From positions 4,712,001 to 4,776,000 of the forward strand of contig NC_035792.1 in NCBI RefSeq assembly GCF_001653235.2: 64,000 bases of DNA, given 5' to 3'. Position numbers and translations under genes: made by a program. Position 1 is the first letter of the stretch. Each line of letters starts with the position of its first letter. This DNA is from Pochonia chlamydosporia 170. Taxonomy: Eukaryota; Ascomycota; Sordariomycetes; Hypocreales; Clavicipitaceae. Positions 22,167-32,511 of the stretch are shown piece by piece. Below the pieces are notes generated by a model, which had not been told where the DNA came from, ran no database searches, and saw nothing but the letters and a program-made list of their open reading frames with translations.

Positions 22167-23566
22167 ATGAAGACTTCCATCATCCAGGCCGTCGTCGGCA
22201 CGGCTGCCGTCTTCATTGCCGGATGTGATGCGTCGTCTCATCATCGACGAATGCACCAGGCGCATCAACGTTTAGCTCATCCTCACGGCCATGTTCACTC
22301 TCGAGCCGAGACCGATGCCATTGTCAAGCGAGGAACTTGCGCTTTCCCTACCGACGACCCTAACCTTGTCGCTGTCACTCCTGACCAGAAAAATGCTGGA
22401 TGGGCTATGAGTCCTGACCAAGAGTGCAAGCCAGGCAACTACTGCCCTATTGCTTGCAAGCCTGGCATGGTTATGAACCAATGGGATCCGGATTCGACTT
22501 ATACCTACCCGGCCTCTATGAACGGCGGATTGTATTGCGACAAGAGTGGCAACGTCAAGAAGCCATTCCCCGGCAAGCCCAACTGCGTACAAGGAACTGG
22601 CTCGATCAAGGTCGTCAACAAGTGCAAGAGCCACATGTCTTGGTGCCAGACTGTTCTGCCTGGCAATGAGGCCATGTTGATTCCCACGCTCGTTACCTCT
22701 GAAGCTACCATTGCTGTTCCTGGCCCATCGTATTGGCAGGGAACCGCTGCTCAGTAAGACCCCCTGAGGACGAAACTTGCTACCAAGAATTTGAAGACTA
22801 ATGGCATTACAGCTTTTACATCAACCCGCCGGGTACTGGTACTGACGGCTGCATTTGGGGCACAGCAGACAAGCCTATTGGCAACTGGGGTCCCTTTGTT
22901 GCCGGTGCCAACACCGACAGCAACGGCCAGACTTTCGTCAAGCTCGGTCTAAATCCCATCTATGAATCCTCCGGTTTCAAGGGAACCAAGCCTGGGTTTG
23001 GAGTCAAGATTGAGTGCCCCAACGGTGGCTGCAATGGCCTGCCATGCCAAATCAATCCCTCTGGTGGCGAAGGAAGTGTTGACAGCAAGCTTGCCGCTGT
23101 CGGTGCTGGAGGTGCCTCTTTCTGCGTAGTCACCGTTGCCAAGGGCAGCACTGCCAATATTGTCGCCTTTGATGGATCTGGCGGCAACAATGAATCGCCC
23201 AAAGAGTCTTCGCCCGCTCCTCAGCCTACCACCACGCAGCAACCCACGACGAGCCAGGCCCCTACTACGAGCTCAACTCCTGAGCCTACCACTAGTGCTC
23301 CGCCTACAACCAGCTCCGAGTCGTCGACCTCGGCGCCCACGACCTCATCATCTGCTCGTCCCGTGCTGATTCCTGGTATCTTCCACGAAAACAGCACCAC
23401 GTCTGACAACTCCACGACCACTACGTCGACCACCTCTGTAGTTGAGACGACTGCTCCCAATGCCCCCAAGCCTACTGAAAAGAAGGGTGAAGCTGGCCGA
23501 CAGCAGGGCAGTGCCGCAGTAGCCGGCCTTGTTGTAGCCTTCATCGCCGCCGCTTGCTTGTTCTAA
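22167..23566 (+). CDS. SUN-family secreted/GPI-anchored cell-wall protein
   Basis: Two exons, 22167-22753 and 22813-23566, with a 59-bp intron of phase 2; 446 residues. A signal peptide (residues 1 to about 20) is followed by a His-rich propeptide and a KR site before GTCAFPTDD. The SUN domain follows, with conserved cysteines and the motifs WAMSPDQECKPGNYCPIACKPG and YWQGTAAHFYINPPGTGTDG (each within 22 residues; key residues are the paired cysteines and YINPPG). After about residue 330 comes a Ser/Thr/Pro-rich stalk and a hydrophobic C-terminus (AAVAGLVVAFIAAACLF) after small residues, which suggests GPI anchoring. Family members (yeast SIM1/UTH1/NCA3, fission yeast adg3, Aspergillus sun) act in cell-wall remodelling and septation. 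Old beta-glucosidase labels for this family are poorly supported. Confidence 0.93.
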
Positions 23567-24640
23567 AATGAGCAAAAAGCTGCGCTAATGTTTTAACGGT
23601 TCATGCTCACGGCCAGCCGCACCTTCTCTTCACAGTCTAATTTTGACTTGGTACTTACAACTTACAAGAGTATGCCGACTTTGTCAATATTAAGTTGAGC
23701 TACTCACAATTTTTCATTTTTTTTTTGGGAAACATACCCGGCTCCCCCCTTTTTCTGGCGGCCGGCATTCAAGTTTCTTTTTTTCGACTCCCATTCGCAA
23801 AAGACATATCTTATACCCATGACCGAGATTAGCTTGCCTCAGTGTAGCACTTGGCATTTCAGCTTCATTTCTTACTAAATATCAAACCGAATCCTATCGG
23901 CGATAGTGTTTATTGTCTATTGACACCCTGTCCTCCATTGGAGGACGGCTTTACCCAACTTTGGGTTTTTTTTCGGGCACTCTGTTTTACTTTTTTTCTG
24001 CTAGAATGCCCGACTTTTCACCTTTATTTTTCGTCGATACCCTCTCCCGTATGGGAGATGCTTTCACTCTTCTTCACTTTACTTCTTCACTTTTCTCCTT
24101 TTCTCTTTCTGATTGGGAAAACCATTTTAGGGGTGCAAGGATATAAAAGCGTTTTATTCAGGAGATATGATTAACGTATCTACAACCTTTATGGCTACAC
24201 TACTTTCCAAGAATGGATTAGAGATCCTGTTGGATTTCTGCCGCGGTTTTTGGATACTAGATCTGCGTTTGCAGCCGAATTCTTGCAGGGCCGTGTTTGT
24301 CTTTGAGGTTGGAAACCATTTTTGGATCTACGGATGGAAGCTTATGCTCACGAATATGCATCCCGCGGCGCCTTTGGGCTACCTCGGGGTAGGTAGAAGA
24401 CAGCATTGAATTAAAATTTTCTAAACTTGTGTTCCTCATGGTTGCACTTTGGGTGACATTTGTGTAGGAGAGAATCAAGTGAGCAATACTAACATGTTGC
24501 CTTAGGGTTATCTCCTGTAATTACATAACGCAGCATACTTGGGTGAAATAACAAGCAATATTCTCATTAAGGGGTATCATATCCATCATATCTAACCATG
24601 CCATACTTCAGCATCGACTCTCTGCTGCAAGTGGCGATGC
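23567..24640. other. convergent 3' spacer with a hairpin cluster
   Basis: Lies between the SUN gene stop and the CSN12-like gene stop. Pyrimidine-rich on the + strand, with many runs of T. It contains a dense set of inverted repeats at 23894-24058, listed separately. No protein frame is supported. Confidence 0.6.
23894..24058 (+). repeat. cluster of five short inverted repeats
   Basis: Within 165 bp: CTATCG-G-CGATAG (23894-23906); GTCCTCCA-T-TGGAGGAC (23930-23946); CCCAA-CT-TTGGG followed by eight T (23954-23973); TCGGGCA at 23973-23979 pairing with TGCCCGA at 24007-24013; and TCTCCC-GTAT-GGGAGA (24043-24058). The second and fifth lie in related contexts (GACACCC before the second and GATACCC before the fifth; GGCTTT after the second and TGCTTT after the fifth). 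Transcription from the SUN gene would place them in its 3' UTR or just beyond. Function unknown. Confidence 0.75.
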
Positions 24641-26412
24641 TCAACCCTTCACCCACCCGGGTACATCATTAATATCAAAATCCTCCTCATACCTCCTCTC
24701 CAGAATGGCCTGCCAAACCACCGGCCACCCCGCCACGACAGGACCCTTTGCCTTGGCCCCGATAATGGCGAACCTCGCCTGTCCATGAGCCACGAACCCG
24801 TGCATCAAGCCCTGTTGCACCAGCGTGGCAACCATCATTTCCACATCGTCCAGCGTGATTTCAGCATTCCCCCAGACCAAGCCCTCGTTTGGCCGCAGCT
24901 TCTTTGGTCTTCCGGGCGGGGGAGCAAGTGTCGTTTCTCCCGAATCCGGCACATTATTAGCCACGGCCCTCATGAACAGCGGGTTAGCCTGCGAAGATGG
25001 TCTCCCCCTTGTGTTTGGATGAGACGGCAGCCACCCCTCTAATCGTCGCTGAACATAGACCGCCACCACGTGTAAATGGCCTATGTCTAGCGTTGCTGCT
25101 TTGCGGGAAGCGGCATCCGTGGGCGGCACATAAGTCAGCATGAAGGTTTTGCGGGCCAAAGAACGCCATAGTAAGGGCCGTAAGCGGTGCGTCAAAGCGA
25201 GTAGAAGGCCCTTGTCGAAAAGCCAGGTTTCGTGGGTGGACAGATGGTGCTGGAACTGGATGAAGTTTCCGGACCGAATGGCCTGGCAGAGCGGTGCGAA
25301 GACGGCTTGGAGGGATGCCGCTTCGGGGCGCTGGAGGAGTGTGCTGGAGGGGAACCGGCCGAGGAGAATGTTGCAGGGGATGAGGTAGGTGAGGATGTTT
25401 GTGCGGTGGGAGACGAGCTGCGGCGGTGTTTGGAGGTAGGCCTGTTCGAGGCACAGGGCCGCGCGGTGGTAGTGCTGGTTGGAGAAGTTGAAGCGGCCGA
25501 GGTAGTAGAGGAATGTGACGCGCTGGGAGGCAGGGTAGAGGGATAGGGGGGGTGATATGGTTGATATGTTGACGAAGATCATTTTGGCGAGGTTTGTTCG
25601 TCGGCACTGTATTTGTTAGTTGACGGGTATTTGCTGGGTTCTAATAAGGATGGACATGGCTGCGATGACAAAAGATATGAGAAACATACCGCGAATAGGA
25701 GCTTCAGTACAAGATTGGCAAACATGTAAACGCCCACCTTCTTCCCTTCCGGCACTCTCCCCACAGACCGGTCGGTCAAGCACGTCGTAAAGATCTTCTG
25801 AATAATCTCAGCAGACGACTCCGCGACGGATTTACCACCCGTCTCCTCATCGACAGAGCGAATCCGCCGCGTCAGATCAGGCCTTCTGTTGAGCTGGAGC
25901 GTGAAACGGGCGAGCGTGACAGAAAAGGACATGCTTGCTTGGAGGAGCATAGCCCCGTAGGTAGGATGCGTAAATGCCGTGCCGCAGGAGCTATTATCTA
26001 TTAGAAATGTGAAACCCTTAAAGACCATGCGCCAAAGGTCCAGTTAAAAAGGGTTAACAGATGGCCAGGATGAGCAAACTCACTTCACCAGCGCAGTCAA
26101 CAACTCATGCGTCCCCAGCAAATCGTCGTAATTGATATCCCTCCACAGCGTAAGATAATCCTTCATGAAGGACTGAAAACTAGGCCACGCCGTCGCCTTG
26201 CCGTCCGGCACGTCATCGTCGATGGGGAGGTGCGTCTCAATGACGGCCTCCAAGCTGCTCGGGGTGTTGAACTTGGCGCGCAGCTCGGCCGCCATGTCGA
26301 AGTAGGTTTTTGCGGAGTTGGGCTCGACTTGTAGCCAGGCGCGGAGGTTGTCGCCCTGTTGGAGGCGGACATATTTGTTGATTTGGGTGAGGAATTGGGC
26401 GACGAGGGACAT
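24641..26412 (-). CDS. PCI-domain protein, CSN12/Thp1 family
   Basis: Three exons, 26412-26084, 25990-25690 and 25606-24641, with 93- and 83-bp introns and matching phases; 531 residues. The N-terminus MSLVAQFLTQINKYVRLQQGD and the middle segment with VYMFANLVLKLLFACRRTNLAKMIF are typical of CSN12 homologues; the repeats RVTFLYYLGRFNFSNQHYHRA and the C-terminal winged-helix part (ITLDDVEMMVATLVQQGLMHGF) form the PCI module. Family members are either COP9-signalosome-associated CSN12 or the mRNA-export TREX-2 subunit Thp1/PCID2; the wording fits the CSN12 branch better, but I leave the symbol open. It is convergent with the SUN gene. Confidence 0.88.
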
Positions 26413-27152
26413 GGCGGGCTGCAGACGGGAGTGAGATGTGGTGAAGAGGTGAGGTGAGGTGAGGTTGGGTGTGGATTGGATGCAAGCTATTTTTGGTGGT
26501 GAGGTTTGGTGGCGGGGCAGATGTGTGTCGATTGTGTGTAAGTCGTGCGCAATGAGCCTGAGAGACAAAATGAATCATAGGTTGTGTTTTAAGGTTTAAT
26601 CTGGTAGAGTAGAATTAATATTCAGGTGACAGAATGCGCTTTGCATGGGATTAAATAATTCATCAAGTGACGTTTTCCACGAAATCACAGCACATACTAA
26701 CACTTGAACAGGTTGTAAGCGCACCTATATCGCCAGCAATCACAGACCAAATTGTAAAACACGAGCATTCTGTGATTTGAGAAAGCATGCTCACTGGTTC
26801 AGGCATGAAAAGACGGCCAACAGGCGTTGCTTTAACATTAGGTAATTTAACACTAGGCCTGTTAAAAGCCCCGTAGGTAGTATGTGCTGGTTCGTATGTG
26901 TCCGCTGGTATTCAACACCATTTTGCTTGCGTACTTGTTGGAACTACTATCGTTCAGTCTGTCACATCTTATAGATCCCAAGTTATTGTACACAATTTAT
27001 TCGTAATGCAAATGGCTATCCAATGTCCCTTCCTCCCTCTAATGCGCTTAGCTGGTATAGTAATCATTCCACCACATGAGTTCGCTACTTTTCCACAACG
27101 ACCCCATTTCCAAGACCCGTATCAACTTGTTACATCATGAATATTCTATCCC
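26413..27152. other. CSN12-like promoter and acetyltransferase 3' region
   Basis: Holds the upstream region of the CSN12-like gene (26413 onward, with a purine-rich GGTGAGGTGAGGT tract at about 26440-26465) and the AT-richer 3' flank of the acetyltransferase gene. No gene is seen. Confidence 0.45.
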
Positions 27153-28510
27153 TTAAACAGACTCGACTCTCTGCACAACCATGGCAGTGGCAGCGCCGCC
27201 GCCGTTGCAGATAGCGGCAACACCATACTCACCAGGCTTCAACTGGTGCAGCAATGTGGTCAGAATACGAGAGCCGGAGCTTCCCAGAGCGTGGCCGAGA
27301 GAAATGGCACCTCCTAGGGGGTTGACCTTGGCTCCCTCGAGTCCCAAGATCTTCTGGTTGGCCAGAATGACGGCGGCGAAGGCTTCATTGAACTCCCAGA
27401 CGGCGACTTGGTCCTTGGTAATGCCAGCCCTCTCCAGAGCGATGGGTACAGCCTTGGCAGGAGCAACAGGGAAATCAATGGGAGCCATGGCAGCATCGGC
27501 ATAGCCGCAGATCTTGGCCAGGACTCTGGACCCGGAGCCGTATTCCTGCGCAATGGCTTTGCTGCCGAGGACCAGGGCGCTGGCCCCGTCGTTCAGGGTG
27601 GAAGCGTTGGCGGCAGTGACAGTGCCGCTTCCGTCGCGGACAAAGGCGGGCTTGAGAGTGGGAATCTTCTCAATCTTGACATCCATGAAACCTTCGTCGG
27701 TGTCGATGATCTTGCCACCCTTTCGGCCCGGGACGGTAACGGGGACGATCTCGTCGGCAAAGGCTTTGTCGGCCCAAGCCTTCTGTGCGTTCTGGTACGA
27801 CTGAATTGCGTAGGCATCCTGCTCCTCTCGGGTGATGTTGTGGGTCTTGACGGTGTTCTCAGCACAGTTACCCATGTGGAACTGCTTGTAAACGTCGGTC
27901 AGACCGTCCTTGATCAGACCGTCCTCCATCTTGACATGGCCAAAGGCCGGGAGACCGCTGGCGCGTGGCAAGTAGAGAGGAACCTGCGACATGTTCTCCA
28001 TGCCACCAGCGATCTGGGCCTCTGAGAGACCCATTTGAATGTTTTGCGCGGCCATGGCAACGGCTTTCAGACCTGAAGCGCAGACCTTGTTGATAGTGGT
28101 CGCCTCGATGGACTCAGGAAGACCAGCAAAGATGGCGGCCTGACGGGCAGGAGCCTGACCGACTGAGCCCTGAAGAACATTTCCCATGTAGACATCAGTG
28201 ATCTTCTCGATAGGAACCTTGGACTTCTCGACGGCCGACTTGATGGCGGCAGCACCAAGCTTGGGAGCAGGGACGGTCAAGAATGAACCATTGAACTGGA
28301 ACGCCTGGTTAGTTTTCTAGCCCGTAATACCATGCGAGGAAATCATGAGAGGGGACGAACCTTGGCTGTTGGCGTTCTGGATGCACTGAGAATGTAGGCA
28401 TCTTGAAGTTCTTTGCGAAGAGCAGCGCCAGTGGAAAAGTGGCGAGCTGCTTTCACATGCCAGGCCAGCTGGCTGGCGAATCGTGGCGATCTGAGCTGTG
28501 CGACGGGCAT
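27153..28510 (-). CDS. acetyl-CoA acetyltransferase (thiolase II), mitochondrial type
   Basis: Condenses or cleaves acetoacetyl-CoA. Two exons, 28510-28361 and 28295-27153, give 430 residues. The first 35 residues ([20 protein letters not shown] and on) look like a mitochondrial presequence, so ketone/isoleucine catabolism is likely, though the same reaction feeds the mevalonate route. Catalytic residues visible: acyl-accepting Cys in [10 protein letters not shown] (about 122), His in [10 protein letters not shown] (about 385) and Cys in CNGGGAA (about 413). The 65-bp intron has two in-frame CAG acceptors nine bases apart; the downstream one gives TPTAK-FNGSF as in the family, the upstream one would add Ala-Phe-Gln. 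A cytosolic ERG10 paralogue probably exists elsewhere in the genome. Confidence 0.93.
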
Positions 28511-29553
28511 TGTGAAGGTTCAATTAAGCGAGTCGAATGATGCATCTACAAATTATGAAGTCGCGAGTTGCAGAAAGCAGCTACTGACGGAGAAAAATGG
28601 CCAAGGTTCGACGAACGGCTGGGCAGTGGTTAGATATTGGGGTGGTGGTGGCATTACAGGTTACAAGCTCGGTACGCTTCGGCTTAGAGCGGGGAGGAGC
28701 CGGCATTCCGGGGAACATTGAACATTATTGGCATTGAAGGACTGCAGGCGAGTGACGGAACCGAAGTGGAGCTGACAAAAGGGTGGCAAGTCTGGTCCAA
28801 AGCAGCCACACGCAACCACACCCATGACGGCAAGCCAGTGCCATTGAGACCACTTTGCACCAGCTGCAGCTCACGCGCTTCGTCTGGCATGCCCCGGAGT
28901 AAGGGACACGGAGCATTCAAAGTTAGTCTCCGAGAACACATCCATACATGCTCTGTGCATATGACGTCGGATCCGGCTACGAGACTGAATTGGCGTCTTG
29001 CATTATGCTGTACACGCTTGGTGTCAAGCACTCTTCAACTAGCGACATTTGGCCACAACTTCTTGCTTGCTTCTTCATACTGTGTTTCCCTTCTGCTGAA
29101 TAATTCAACGCCATCTGGCACGCGACTGTTCTTCGCGTGGTCCACGATGCGTAATCACGTGATACATTCTCTGGGATTCCAGATGCGTTTGGAGTGGGCT
29201 TTGAATGATGCCGCATTGATTGGCCTGGGATTTAACGCTTCATGATTGGCAGATATTGGCAGCGACCGCTGGCTGGGGCGGTTTCGGTCGAGGTGAATGA
29301 GCGTCAAGTCCAATGATTACTGGAACCGCTGGCTTGGAATGGCCAAACCCCATTCAATCTCTGTTCAACACCACGCCCAGCCCAACTTCTCAAGCACCTG
29401 TCAAGATAAAAACTTCCACTCCTCCGGAGCGAGACACAGCGGCAGAGTCCTTTTTCTTGCATCTACCTTTTTCAAGGCCGATAGCTGCACGACGCCGCTT
29501 CACCGTCGCCTCTTCCTTTGCACATAACCAGCTCTAAAGCTGGGCTCACTACC
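28511..29553. other. divergent promoter region, acetyltransferase and RAD6
   Basis: About 1 kb between two divergent start codons. No coding frame with motifs. The last 150 bp before RAD6 are C/T-rich, consistent with a leader. Confidence 0.45.
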
Positions 29554-30243
29554 ATGTCTACCGCAGCAAGGCGCCGTTTGATGCGTGACTTCAAGGTTCG
29601 CCACACCGGCTCACGATTCTAGTTTTTCGTCTCGCAGCACATCCTAACTGTTTTTTTCTGCAGCGCATGCAGACAGATCCTCCCGCAGGAGTTTCAGCTT
29701 CCCCTATTCCCGACAATGTCATGACATGGTACGTTGCGCTATTCACGGTCGATGTGTCGTGGCCATCCCATTCTACGCATGCATCCGAAGCTCATTCACC
29801 TGCTTACCACGACTTGATGTAGGAATGCCGTCATCATCGGGCCCGCAGACACACCGTTCGAGGACGGAACATTTCGACTGGTCATGCAATTTGAGGAACA
29901 GTATCCCAACAAGCCGCCACAAGTCAAGTTCATCAGCCAAATGTTCCATCCGAACGTTTATGCCACAGGGGAACTGTGTCTCGATATCCTACAAAACCGA
30001 TGGAGTCCAACATATGACGTAGCGGCTGTGTTGACGAGTATTCAGAGGTATGTTTTTCTACTCATGTTTGCGCTATTACTTTGGGAAACTAGGTGGCACG
30101 TGCTGATACATTTCAATAGTTTACTGAATGACCCGAACACCGGATCGCCCGCAAACGTCGAAGCGTCGAATCTATACAAAGATAATCGCAAAGAGTACAC
30201 AAAGCGGGTGAGGGAAACTGTCGAGAAAAGCTGGGAGGACTAG
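29554..30243 (+). CDS. RAD6: ubiquitin-conjugating enzyme E2 Rad6
   Basis: E2 enzyme that, with Bre1 or Rad18, ubiquitylates histone H2B and PCNA and acts in N-end-rule degradation. Four exons, 29554-29595, 29664-29728, 29823-30047 and 30120-30243, total 151 residues, the length of other filamentous-fungal Rad6 proteins (Neurospora mus-8); it lacks the long acidic tail of budding yeast Rad6. The start [17 protein letters not shown] is diagnostic. The active-site cysteine is Cys88 in [10 protein letters not shown], preceded by the HPN motif ([10 protein letters not shown]). Introns are 68, 94 and 72 bp with standard borders. Confidence 0.97.
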
Positions 30244-32511
30244 CACCCACGTTGAAAGGGAGTAGTTGGGAAATACAGCAAAGACATTTACGGCCATCTC
30301 GGAGTAGTGTCGGCTGCGAAGAGTTGATTCATGTGAGGAACTCGTTGGCAGTTTCTCCTGCATCCGGTCGAAGCGTGAAAGGAGGTGGATATAGTTGGTC
30401 AGGCGTTTTTGGTGTATGGTGTTGGACTGATTATACCAAGGGAATCGCATATCAGATAGCATGAACGCATTGTTAATAAGTCTTTAAATCTGCTCTTGGC
30501 CCCCTTCACTTAGCTGTGACGAACAGCACCCGGTTTCTAGGCGTCGCACCATGAATGTAGTTGACGGTGGTGTCTGGCAGGGTTCACGCATTTCCAGAAG
30601 TCATCGCTTGCATGAGGGATAGGGCCGGGGTGTCCCACTGTAATTTGCGTGCTTGATTAGGCCTTGTATGCATGCTCGTGACGGACATTTGGCTGCCTGC
30701 TCAAGTAGGTACTCTGAAATGCACAGTTGCATCATGTCCTGGCCTATAGCATACAACCGAACTAACTTGACGTAATCGTTTGACACCTTGCACCGTCGAA
30801 ATCTGTAGTATAATAAGTAGAGCACGCTGTTAGGGTGGAATACAAGTACTTTTCTGCTTGCAAGCATGCCTAGGTATTCGAATCGACTGATGTTCCGCTC
30901 CAGTCACAACTCACCAGTGAGTCGTGCCATGTCGACATTGCACCCTTGGCCACACATGTGATTGCAGGGGGCAGTTCACAAGCTGTTCCCCAAACGTTCC
31001 AGTTCAGATCCTTTTGCTAGTATTCATGGGCAATGACAGGTTCTGGCTGAAACAACCGGCCGTTGGTTTCGAGCCCCTGGAACCCTTTGTATGGCCTTTG
31101 GAAGCTAGATGGCTGACTTGGTTTAGACTCGAGTTTGTCGTGTTTGGCCCCGCCATGTTGAGGACCCTTGTTGTGGTACACAGCAGTGCCGCTTTAGAGG
31201 AACTTGTTTTCCCAACAACGAACCAAACTTTATTAGACAATTTCGCACTAGGTTTTCCATGACATCTAGATGTTAAGATTATGAGTGGGCGTCAACATTT
31301 ATGCATGAAGAATCATCTCTGGGGTATGTCGTAGCATAAGGGCTGCTAGAGTGGCATCTGTCTCGGCTATCTTTCAATGGTCTGTGTGACTTGGTGGATG
31401 GGAGACTCTCAGCCATGGAATCGTTACAACCTCCATGGACGGGAATGGATGGGTTATTAAAACTAGGTGGGGGATTATAAGAGACAGGAAAGAAAAAATA
31501 CCCAGGCTTTAAAGGGAATGGCTCTGCTGACAAGTTCGGTCCGCGGCGACGAAAGGCGGTCAAAGACCCTTGGACTCGGTAGTGTTGACGCCGTTCTGTG
31601 TTGACGCTTCAATGAGCCACTCATGATGGGATTGGCATAACATAAGTCTGAAAGACATGCTGTACATGGCAATTTCTAGAAAAGAGTTGAAATCAGACGC
31701 TTATAAAAAATGATTGAATTTCATTGGAATCTTCTATGCGCCGTAAATTGCATGAACTTGGCATGCCATTAACCTGTTAAAGTTGTAGTCGAAGTTGAAT
31801 TTGAAGTGGGCCTTTGCGTTCCATGCAAACGAGCCTCGCCATTGTCCCGTTGTTTCTCTTTGTCGCGACGAGGTAAATAGGCGAGACTCTCCATATCTTC
31901 GCTCATGTTTGACTAGAAACCATTTATCGTTATTGATATTCGTCACCCGAAGGGTTGACGATTCTGGATTTGTTTGCAGCAAGATGACTACTCACCCACA
32001 GAGATGAATGACATGCTATTCACTTCACCCGAGAATTAAGGCGGCGCCGGCGCTAAACCACATCAGACGACGCCATAGTGGCCTCCCGCCCAGGTACGTA
32101 ACTTGAACAAGCCAAGCACTTGTCCTGCCGACTGCCACGAAGCGCGTCCCTCCAGTCATCAGTGAGCGACATGGAGACTGGACCAGATCAAGCCAGACCC
32201 TAAACTTGCCTTGCCTTGCCTTGTGTCTGGATCTAACCGCCAGAGCAGCCCGGTCTTTTTGTTTTTGTTTGGCTTTTGCACTGCAGAGACAGTTGTGCTT
32301 TTGTTTAGGACCATCGATCTCTTTTTTTTTGGTTCGTGCTACCTACACAGTCACTGACTTTCTTTTGGAGGCTGCATTGTCGACTTGGTTGGGCCGCTCG
32401 GTGCCTTTCGCGCGTTGCCTGTGCCCACCGCCCCTGACCTCGATCGACTCCAACACTGAGGGGTGCGGTCCATGATAACAACAATACCGCGGCACGAACA
32501 ACTCCGTCAAT
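30244..32511. other. 2.3 kb spacer between RAD6 and kinesin-1
   Basis: RAD6 3' flank followed by the kinesin promoter. An open frame at 30924-31262 (+, 112 codons) starts at a true ATG but shows no motif. A short (CCTTG)n-like run lies at about 32206-32222. Upstream of the kinesin ATG the + strand is T- and C-rich. No RNA gene was recognised; a GGTTTCGAGCCCC word near 31065 is not part of a tRNA fold. Confidence 0.4.

Noticed and set aside
24984..25607. Proline-rich open frame overlapping the CSN12-like exon 3
   Set aside because: It is a shifted-frame shadow on the same strand; the CSN12 frame has clear PCI features and correct splicing.
31060..31085. GGTTTCGAGCCCC resembling a tRNA B box
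   Set aside because: No A box at suitable distance and no cloverleaf.
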